DNA of 64,000 nt from NCBI RefSeq assembly GCF_954871325.1, contig NC_088775.1, positions 68,239,561-68,303,560 on the forward strand, written 5' to 3'. The position numbers and the translations under genes were made by a program. Source of the stretch: Gordionus sp. m RMFG-2023 (lineage: Eukaryota; Nematomorpha; Gordioida; Chordodea; Parachordodidae). Below the pieces are notes generated by a model. The model ran no database searches. It worked only from the letters and a program-made list of their open reading frames with translations, and had not been told where the DNA came from. Below are positions 15,401-27,400 of the stretch, in pieces. Within the stretch, counting starts at the first letter, position 1; every line of letters begins with the position of its first letter.

Positions 15401-18400
15401 GAAAAAAATTTATATCTAAAATTATTTATTTTTATTAAATAAAATCGAAATACATTTTTATGTATATTTTTTTAATAATAATAATTAATTTACATTCTTG
15501 CCATATTGTTATTTATTTTATGCATTCTATTTATAAAAGTGTGCGATAATCTCTTCAGAATCTGTTTTTAGTGAAGCTGGTGATATTGACAATTACCATC
15601 GCTGCAGGCTGATCTCTGATAAGCTGGAAATTTTGGTATTTTTACAAAGAAATCTTCGATATATTAATGTAAAATATTATTTAAAATATTTATTTCAAAT
15701 TTCATAATATATTTATTTATTACTTATTATGTATATAGATTAATGAAGTGATTTAACAATAAAAATATTTAATATACTTTTAGAATTGCAATTGAATTGA
15801 ATATAAACTATAACTGATCATTATAATATATCTAAATGATAAAGTTAAGGTATAATTAAATTATAGATGTTATACTAATAAAAAGTATATTAAAAATTAA
15901 AACCATTGGTATCTTTACAAAATACAAAATTAGATATGATATCGGATCGGTAATCGGCCGATATTAATATAGGGAATATCGGATTGGCCTCCAAAAAGTG
16001 GTATCGGTATACCCCTAATATTTAGATATCAAAAATAGACTTTTACCGAATGGGCAAAAGTTGTTTTTAGCAATGAGTCTGAGTTTGTATTAAAACTTAG
16101 GATTATTTGCAAAAATGTGGTAACCAAGGCAAATGAATCACTAAATCCTGATTGTCTAAGCCAAATAGTTAAATTTCTGAAAAGTATCATGATGGGAATG
16201 TATCACTGCTAATGGTGCAGGTAACCTTACTGGAATAATTAATTGCAAAATATGAAATGATTAATATTTTGGAAAATTATGAATTAATTTATATAATATC
16301 GAATTCAAAATTTATATAGAAAATATAAATAATTTGAGAAATTATTGTTGTCTTAAAATTTAAGACTTCTGATTTAGAAAAATGGAGGAGCGATAGACAC
16401 AATTTCAGATATATTAGATCTAATATCTATATGTTAAATATAGATTTGATCAATGCGATAATGATACATATATTAGATATTTCCATAAATAAGTTGATTT
16501 TTTAAAGCGGCTAACTCAATATTTTAACGAGAAAAATATTGTATAAGCCTCGAGATTTCGTTAATAGATATTCTAACCTTTGTACCACCTATGAGCAAAA
16601 TTTTAAGGCTTGCATAATAATTTTCCTAATAAAATATTGAGTTAGCCGTTTTAAAAATCGGCTCAAAATGAGCCGTTTAACAACACTACTTCCATTCACC
16701 CAAACTCACGATATTACATAAGTGTAAGTGAATAATGTATAAATAACTAACCAACCAAATTATTTTTAAACATTAGTTAGGCAAGCTAAAAAATTTAAGT
16801 GTTGGGTGGGCAGGCTAATTTTTAAAACATTGGGCTGTCTAAAAAAAATTTTTGTTGCATACTTGTATTTTGATTATATTTCTAAATATTCAAAAAAAAT
16901 TTAGGATAATAATCCTCTTGTAGAATTTCCAAAATAATAAATAAGAGTATAAACAAAGACACCGGAATTTAATATTCCCAGTAGAGATCTACCGGACCTA
17001 AATATCATTAGGTCTATGGGTGTACCGATACCACTTTTTGGAGGCCGATCCGATATTAAATTGATATAAGCCAATTACCAATCCGATAACATATCTAATT
17101 TTGTATTCTGTAAAGATACCAATGGTTTTAATTTTTAATATACTTATAACATCTATAATTTAAACTTAGGTCATTTAAATATATTATAATGATCAGTTAT
17201 AGTTTATAGTTATTTCGATTGCAATTCTAAAGTATATAAAATATTTTTTACTGTTAAATCACTCTTATATAATAATTAATAACATTAATCTATATATATA
17301 TATATAATAAGTAATAAACAAATATATTATGAAACTTGAAAATATTTAAAATATTTAACATTAATATATCGAAGATTTCTTTTTAGAAATATCAAAATTT
17401 CCATTTATCAGAGGTCAACCTGCGGCAATGGTAACTGTCAATATCACCAGCTTCACTAAAAACAGATTCTGATGAGATTATCGCACACTTTTATAAATAG
17501 AATGCACAAAATAAATAACAATATGGCAAGAATGTATATTAATTAATTATTATTATTAAAAAAATATACATAAAAATGTATTTCGATTTTATTTAATAAA
17601 AATAAATGATTTTAGATATAATTTTTTTTCAAAATTTTATTTTTGTTAAAGATGCCATTTTTTATCAGATCGGATCGGAAAATTTTAATATATAGGCCGA
17701 TAACCAATATTTAAAAATGGGTGAAATATCGGCCCGATACGATAAAAATATCGGTACATCCCTAATTAGGCCCAGCCCGAAATTTAAAAAAAGATTTAAA
17801 TAGTCCGAATCAAAATTATTTTCAAAAATTAGGCTCACCGAAGACCAAAGTAAATTCGGATCCTATGGGGATCGGGGCTTGCAGATCATTAAACCATAGC
17901 ATCTAATGAAACTTTTGCTGAAGGTTAGTAAAAATCGTCCAGCTTGCTAATTTTCGTGTAATTTTATATAGATGGCAAATAGCTAGATCTTAACTCAAAA
18001 ACTTTTGTTGTTGTTCTGCAAAGGCAAATCTTGAAAAAACACTGGTAAAATATTTGAGGTCATTTTTATTTTGGGAATGGGTGTATAATAAATTAGAGCA
18101 CTATTGGTAAATATTTGGAATCTTAATTGTTATAAGCAGTTGGGCAGTGCTCTATTGTATGTAAGATATTATAATATTTTGTATCTTGTACTCTGTATCG
18201 TTTTGAAATTTTTATCTTATATCTGTATCTAAGATAATTTATTTTCAACAAAATCTTTTTCATTTAATTGACAAAAGATTATAACCAAAATAATATTGTG
18301 TAAGCCCTGTGATTTTGCTCATTAGTGGCAAAAAGGTTCGGGCTTCTACTTGCCAAATCTTGAGGCCTACACAATATTAATTTGGTTAAATTTTTAATCG

Positions 18401-21400
18401 GGCAATTTTTATAAATAGACCCAAATCAGGTTTTTTAACAACACGACTTACAGGCCATTCCATGACAAATCGATCAAAAATGGCTTTTTTCTTGGACTTT
18501 ATTCAGATCAAATGAAACTTGCAATAATTATATATATTGTGAGAACCTATGCAATTTAATTTTTAAAGCTCTAGCCCTACTTTCGGAGATATGGTGAGTA
18601 GTGTGAAAAAACGGCTAACTCAATATTTAAGTCAGAAAAATATAGCATCGAGACTATAGATATCCAAGATTTGTGCCATTCATGAGCAAAATCTTTGTGC
18701 TTGCATAGTTCTAGATAAAATATAGTTTAGTCGTTTTAAAAAAATCGACCCAAATCAAGTTAACAGCACTAATAGTGGGTCAAAGCTAAAAAATGGGGTC
18801 CTTTCTAATTCTAAAAACGATAAAAATAAAGATTACTCAAAATATAACAGCCATTTTGGATGATTTGTCATGGAATGGCCTGACAAAATTCATGGAAAAA
18901 GGTTTTAAATGAATATTGATTTTTTAGACAAAAGTATCGTATCTTAGATATAAGTTAAATAATCAAAAAGAAAGAGTAGAAATTATAAAATAATTTTGTA
19001 TCTTACATACAAGTATTCACAGTACTGCCCAACTCTGTATATAACAATTAAGCAGTAACATATTTACCAATAGTACCCTATAAAAATATTAAGGACCCAC
19101 CCCGAAATAAAAATAACTACAAATATTTTACCTGTGTTTTTTCAAGATTTGGCTGGTACATAACATCAACAAGAGTATTTAATTTAAGATCTGGCGTTTT
19201 GTCATCTGTATAAAAATTACATGAAATTAAAAATTAGCAAGCAAACCGATTTTTACTAACAAAAGGATTACAACATGCTGGGGATATCATTAAATTCCTG
19301 TGTCTTTGTTTATATCAGACACCTGCAGGCCTGGCCTAAATACACAGGCTGTTTTTTATTTTAAAATACCCAGGCTAGGCAGAATATTTTAAATTGCAAT
19401 TATTATCATAAAAAATAAATAAATCATATTTAAAATTTATCATATTTTCTATTTCCATTTTTTTAATCCTTAGATAATATTTTTAATATAATCAACTAAT
19501 CATCCTTTTATATGTATGATTCAATCAAATCAAAAGCAACAAAGCTATACTCAATATTTAAAATATAATATACTTTTTAAGGGAAAAATTTATTTTTGAT
19601 AGTTATCATTTCATCTCTCTTATTCTGTCTTAAATTCAGGCAATTATATATGTGGTCAGAGCACAAAATGATTGATACTTATATAAATGACAATATTAAA
19701 TAACAAGAGAAAGAAGAAATTGCCGCTGACCAGTGGAACTGTGGTGATTCAAACTTACTCCTACAACAAATTAGGAGATAGATAATTTGAAGTTATTATA
19801 CAATATATGTTAATATTCGTTGATAAGAGATCCATAAAAGGGTAATTGCATACCAAATCGATAACTTTTCGGCTCGACCTTTTTAATTTCTTAGAAAGCA
19901 TCGAATCCAAAATTTTAGCCTCCTAGTACTCATAGTTCCTGAGATATCAATGGTCAAAAGTGCCAAAAATGACGTTTTTTCGAAAAATGCGATTTTTTAA
20001 AATTGAGATAAGTTAAAAAATAATGATTTTAAAAATATAAGTTATATGTCAATTTATAACTCTATTATTAAGGGCCTTTTATTGAATATTGAAAAAATTT
20101 TCAAAATAATATTGTTGCGGTTTTTATTTAAGTTATAAATTTTAAACATGAAAACTCCAAGTGTTTCGCTTTCCAAATTTTTTAGAATTTAATATTTGGG
20201 TCATTCCATGTCAAATGAGCAAAAAAAATGAGATTTTCGGCCGACCCCCTTCGATTTTTTTAAAATTTAGTAAGCAAAGAAAGGTTAGTGTAGTTAAGAA
20301 ATAGCCAAAATTTTAGCCTCGTAACATTTATATTTTTGGAGATATTAGGGTTCAAAGTGGCAAAAATGACGTATTTTTACCATTATCTGCCTTCATTCAA
20401 TTAAGCATATCTTAAAAACTATCTAATTGTAAATAACAAATTTAATATCAAAATTACGTACAAAGATTCTACTTTTAGATAAAAAAAAAATTTTTTTTTT
20501 CAATTTCCGGCCATTTTATTAAATATATAAGGACTAAAAACGATTTTTTAGAAATTATACGACCTTCAATTTTTTTAAAAAATTTAGTAGACAACACTGA
20601 ACTCTTCCTTTATATTTATAAAAAAAAATTGGTCTGGGACGAGGCCATCTTCATTCAAAAAATCAATAAAAATGTTTAGAAAAGTGTATAAATATTTTCC
20701 CGAAAGGGGGCGTCTTTGCATAAATTTACATTTAAATCAGTTTTTAATGGTTTTTCTTAGACTATTTGATATAATTTAAAGGAGTATTTATTTTGTAAGT
20801 GAAAATAACAATAAATGGGGCTTTCATTCAATTATAGAAATTGCCTATCGATAAAAGAAATTCAATTTATTACTTTATTTATAATTTTTTATAAAATTTT
20901 TTGCTAATATAACATATATTAATATTAATAAAATATATTCAACCAAATTTATACTTCTTGAATATATGAATCAGAATCTTTAGCATTTCATATATGGCGC
21001 CCTAAATATTAAAAATAATTGATATAATATAAATTTTAAAATCTAATATATAACTCACTTTTAAAAGATTCTAATTTTTCGGTAGCGCATTTACTTTCTT
21101 GTGACGACGATGTGTAACTACGGCCAGTAGCAGTTAACGGTGAAACTAATGTTAAGATATGACATTTTGGCAAGTAGAGAGTGTCGTCTATACTTGGAAA
21201 TGTAAAGGAATTAAAAGGTCCGGATGGGTGTAAAAACTTTATATATATTTCTTCCTCCTTTTGATTTTTCCCTAAAACTAAGGCTAACCACCAATTAGAA
21301 TCATAAACACATGTTATATACCCTGATATCTCTCCAAAAATGATACTTTCATCATTATATGATAAATATTCTATATTACTTTCTATTGAATTGGAATACA

Positions 21401-24400
21401 TTTTACTCTTAAATTGATGTAGACCTGTGGGAATCACCGTGTGAATTTTCTGTGTTCCAGGTATAGGTCTCGTTTTTGAAAACCTTTCCCTGAGTAATAT
21501 TTCTTCGTGATCATAATTTTCTTGGGTCATATATTCAAAATATATGCCATTAATATTTTCTTTAGCGAACTCGTACAATTCATATGATGTGGTTATTTGC
21601 TTTGAGTAAGGTCTTTGTAAACTAGCTCTAGCGGCTAATCTTTTAACAGTGCCACCAATCCCATCACAAACACTTTTCCCATGTGCTGTAGCAGAAAAAT
21701 GCCATTCTGCCTGTATCCCGAAATCCATCTCATGATGGCAAATATTAATAAAATTTTTACGATTTTTATACTGTGCAGCAGATCCATCGGAAAAATAAAA
21801 AATTTTATTTGGCATACAAATTTTATTAATTAAAAAATTTACCAATGTTTTTTGGAAATAATGTACTGCTATTGTATTGTGTTGCAAAGATTCGGATATC
21901 ATTACATAATTTAGGCAACAAATATTGGCTAAATTATCTTTATAATATATAACAAAAGGGTGAACAGTGGATTGAGCTCTATTCCAATGATAACTTTGTA
22001 CTTCATCCTGAAGTATAAAGCTATAGTTTTCTGAAAAATCACATAAAATTAAATATTGGCCTTTGTCTAAGTTCAATTTTAGATTTTTTTGATACAATGA
22101 TTGTTGCGTTGAAATAAAAGAATGGGGTAATAAAGATTCCATTTTTTCAAAAAAGGCATTGATAAATTCATCTACTGGCTTGGTTATTGTTTCAAGAGTG
22201 GTTCTATCTACGGATAGCCATTGTTTGTATGTTATAAATTCGATGTCCTTAGAACGAAACAATATTTCTATTTGGTGGCGTAAATTTGTTGACCCTGGAC
22301 AATTATCACATTTGCCCAAATAACAGGATAGTTGAGGCGGATTACAAATTATTAAGGGTAAAATATGTTTATATGTTTTAATGGGCAACATATCATCTTT
22401 GGTTAAATTGGGTAAATTTGATCCAATGATCATTAATTTAAAATTTTGGTGGTAGCTGCAAACACAAACATTATGTGTACCACTACCTCCTACGAGTATA
22501 CAATTTTTTGGGCGAATGCTTGCAAATTTCGAAAAACCGATTTTAACATCAGGCCTCATTTCTTTAAAAAATATATAAATTTCTTTCAAATTATCTAAAA
22601 TTAATCTCTTTTGTATTGTATTCTTTTTTCCGTCTTCGGTCAAAATTGAAAGGCAATCTTTCTTGCCTGGCATGATTCTGCTTATTTCGTCCGTACAATA
22701 AAATTCTTGTACAATTTTAACTGTACATTCGTCTATAGTATTTCCAGGCTTGGGGTTAGGGGTTGATAAAAATCCCTTTTCCGCTATCAATAATTTAGCT
22801 TGTCTTGCCATGTATTTTGTTGTATTAAATTCATTCATTATTTTGGACACTGTCCAATTCTTTGGTAATATCGTCAAAATTTTATATTTATCAGTTTTAG
22901 ATAAGAGTGAAAATTTTTTTTTAATATTGCTTAGAATACCATCATCTTTATCGATAGTAGCTGGCTCAATCGCATTTATATCTAAATGAGTTTCTATAGC
23001 CTTTTTTATTTTGGTAATTTTTTTAATTGGATATCTTTTTTCTCTCAACCTTTTCTTTTTTATTGGAGATTCTTCAATTTCTATCAATGATGTATTAATT
23101 GATTCATAAGCCAGGTTCTCTTCGATATGATGAATATCAGGGTCTTTAAATGCGTCATTTGACTTACTAGCTGTTCCGAGTTTTCTTCGACATTTATCAC
23201 ATATCTTATCATCTGAGTGAAGTGACATCCAAGATAGTACATTTCTAAGATTTGTAGTTACATTATTATGTAATAGTATTTTAAAAGGGTTACAGCATCT
23301 AGTTTTTCGAATAAGATTTTTGTTCATTTTATTGAAATTCTATATGATAAAACAAATTAATTTATAAAAATATCACCGAATATCTAATAATTACAGGTGT
23401 ACCGATTAGGGGGTTAATCCGATACGATATTGCAGATATTATATTGATATCGGCCAAATAACCGATATCACTAATCTGATTTTGCTCGCTCTACATATTA
23501 TATATTTTATCATAACTTAAAACAAATAATTATAATTTAAATTAACCTAGTATTTCAGGACTATTTATTCATGTGAAATTCTATATAAAATTTAGTAAAA
23601 ATATGGTATAATCATTTTTTGTTCCAAAAACCCTATTTTTGAAAAAATTATTGATTTAGTTTTAGTTTTAAAACCAAAAATATCCTTATAAGACATTATT
23701 AATTATTTTCATTTAGTTTTTTATAAAATTTATCGCTTCAATTAAATAATTTTTTTACCTTTGATATTATAAGAATAATTAGAATTTATTATAAGAATAA
23801 TTAGAATTTATTATAGTTTTTTTAAAATACCAAGAAATTAATTAAAAAATGAATTAATATAGTGAGCATGTGTTATTGAATGATTAATCAATTTTAAATT
23901 TTTCTTTATTTTATTAATTGATACACTCATTTATTCTTATTTACAAGTAAAGCTATGCCGATCTTAGAAAATCCGATCCAATATTTATATTGTTTGGGTT
24001 ATTGATGATACTTTTATTTTGTATATAATTTTATAATAATAATAAATTAATATTTGTAATATTTTATTAGCTTTTCCACGTCAATGGAAGAATTATAATT
24101 CTTCATATATTATTTTTTTTTGGTAAAAACAAAACAATAAATACAATGTACATAATATGGAGACACAAAAAAAATATAATATATCTTGACTTTGAAAAAT
24201 TTTATTTTTTTTGCGACGATCACATTATTTTAAAAAATTGATCGATATTTGGTGGATCATATTTTATTAATATTCGTTAAATATATGTTATATGGGCAAA
24301 TATATAATAATTATAAATAATAATGTAATAAATTGAGTTTCTTTTATCGATAGATAATTTCTATACTTGAATGAAAGCCCCATAAGTGAAGAAAATATTA

Positions 24401-27400
24401 TAATTTATATTTACAAGATGAATAATCCTTTAAATTATATCAAATAGTCTAAGAAAAACCATTAAAAACTGATTTAAATATAAATTTATGCAAAGACGCC
24501 CCCTTTCGGGAAAATATTTATACACTTTTCTAAACATTTTTATCGATTTTGAGAATGAAGATGGCCTCGTCCCAGACCAATTTTTTTTAATAAATATAAA
24601 GGAAGAGTTCAGTGTTGTCTACTAAATTTTTTTTAAAAATTGAAGGTCGTATAATTTCTAAAAAATCGTTTTTAGTCCTTATATATTTAATAAAATGGCC
24701 GGAAATTGAAAAAAAAAATTTTTTTTTATCTAAAAGTAGAATCTTTGTAAGTAATTTTGATATTAAATTTGTTATTTACAATTAGATAGTTTTTAAGATA
24801 TGCTTAATTGAATGAAGGCAGATAATGGTAAAAATACGACATTTTTGCCACTTTGAACCCTAATATCTCCAAAAATATAAATGTTAGGAGGCTAAAATTT
24901 TGGCTATTTCTTAGTTACATTGACCTTTCTTTGCTTACTAAATTTTAAAAAAATCGAAGGGGGTCGGCCGAATCGTGGTTGATTTGTCATGGAATGACCC
25001 ATTTTCTTATTCTCTAACCTTATATCTATTCATTAAAAAAATTTAAACTTGGGACAGCCATGGGTTTTTTAGTTATTGCGATTTAAAAAATCAAAAAATA
25101 AATATTATTTTCAAAAATAGATGGCGCTTTTTGTTAAAATTATTATTTTTTAAAAAAATTTTTCCATTTTAAACATAAATAATAAAATTTTCCAGCATTA
25201 ATAATTTTAAATTTCGTAAAATTATTTTATTAATTTGTAAATATATTAGATAAATAAAAATTCATGAAAGATATTACTTATTTTCGGGTTTTCCTTAAAT
25301 TTAATTGTTTTGACGCCATGATAATTTCGTTTTGCGATAGATTATATGTACGCCCAGTAGCCGTTGATGGGTTAACTATTGTTAAAATATTATTTTTTGG
25401 TATGTAAAGGAGATCTTGTGCCGCTGGATAAACAAAAGAATTTGCTGGTCCTTTAGGATGAAGAAAATTAATTTTTATTTCATCTCTAATTACATTCACC
25501 TCTTGTACAAATCCTAACCACCAATCGTTATCATACACACATGTTACATATCCTCTAATCTCATCGATTAACAGATCCTCAGTCAAAAGATCTTCACGTT
25601 GATATATTATATTCTCCACAACAAATGTCTGCGAATTAGAATATAGTTTAGTTTTGAGCTTAGTTAAACCAATCGGAAACACTGCGTGAATTTTTTGTGT
25701 CCCAGGTATTGAGATAGCTTTACTAAATCTCTCACGTAGCCTCATCTCTTCTTCCTCATACTCTGGTATGGTGGCATAAGAAAAATTTATACCTTTTATA
25801 TGCTCTTCCGCATATTTATAAAATTGTAAAGGTGTAATTATTTGATCAGTATAAGGTCTTTGTAAGCTTGCCTTGGCAACTAACCTTTTTACTGTGCCGC
25901 CTATGCCGTCGCAGGCACTTTTACCATGTGCCGTAGAAAAAAATGCCATTCTGCTTGGATACCAAAATCGATTTCATGGTAACAAACATTGATGAAGTTT
26001 TTCCTATTTTTATATTGAGCTGCTGAACCATCAGAAAAGTAGTAAATTTTTTCTGGTGGAGTGCCGAATTTATTTTTTAAAAAATTAATCAAATGTGATT
26101 GGAATAAATGGAATGAAACAGTATTATGAATTAAGGATTCGATATTACCACAAAACTTAGGTTGTTAATTAGATTGCCTATTTTATAATAAATTGAGAAT
26201 GGATGCAGCGTAGCTTGCGAAGTTGTCCAATGATAACCCTGAACTTCGTCTTGGACAATAAAGGAATAATTTTCTGAAAAGTCACAAATAATTAGATAGT
26301 GATTATTTTCTAAACTATTTTTAAGGTTATTGTGAAATGAACTTTGTTGTTCACAAATAAATGAATGGCGTATGAGAATATTCATTTTATCGAAAAAATA
26401 ATTAATAAATTCGTCTGAAGATTGAGAAATAGTCTCCAGAGTTGTTCTATCTACCGAAACCCATTGTTTAAACGTAATAAGAGCTATATCATTTTTTATA
26501 AATAATTTTTCAATGCGTTCTTTTAAGAGTGTCGAGCCAGGGCACTCGCTACAGTCACCAAAATAACAGGTTGGTAATGGGGGGTTGCAAATCATTCTGC
26601 CTATAACATCTCTATAAGTTGTTAATATATCCTCACCATTTTTAGTCAATGTTGCTAATTCACAGCCTAAAATCATTAGTTTAATATTCTGGTGTATGCT
26701 ACAATCGCATACACTATGTGTTCCGCTAGCCCCTGCCAATATGCAATTTTTTTGTCTTAAGCTTGCGAATTTCGAAAATCCAATTGTTATGCTAGAATTA
26801 CTCTCCTTAAAATGATTATATAATTCTTTTAAATTATTAAGAACTAGCCTTTTTTGAGCGTTCACTCGTTCCCCCTTTTCAATGATAGATATGCAATCTT
26901 TTTTTCCTGGTAATACCCTGCTAACTTCATCACTGCAAAAAAAACTTTTAACAATATCAACTGTTTTTTGATTGAGATATTTTGCAGGCTTTCGATTTGG
27001 AGTTGAAAGAATCCCCTTTTCTTCTAAAATGATTTTGGAATTATATGCCATATGATATGTAGCATTGAATTCCGTTTTTATTTTATTTGCACTCCAATTA
27101 GGAGGCAGAATGGTCAGCAATTGATATTTTTTATTTTTAGATAAATTAGGATAATGTAATTTCATATTGTTGAGTATATCATTATTGTCTTTTGTGTCTG
27201 ATTCTGGATTGTTAATTATTATATCTGAAAGAGCTTTTGATATTTTTGCTATCTTTTTTTTTGGATAATTTTTTTCAGTTAGTTTTTTTTTCTTAATAGG
27301 AGATATTCCAATTTCGTTTAAGGTTAAATTGATTGTATCTATTGATGCGGATGTTGTGGGGATATTATTTTCATATTCGTAATCAGAATTTATATTTTCA

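Larger units (their letters stand above)
11641..19131 (-). other. SF3B1 intron 5 (7.5 kb), transposon-filled
   Basis: Intron between exon 5C and exon 6. It holds at least seven DNA-transposon copies, listed separately: a hAT at 11935, a MITE at 13397, a hAT-type element at 13701, two inverted hAT relics at 15284 and 17015, and a nested stack at 18137. Stretches 14650-15283 and 16020-16500 show nothing recognisable. Confidence 0.8.
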
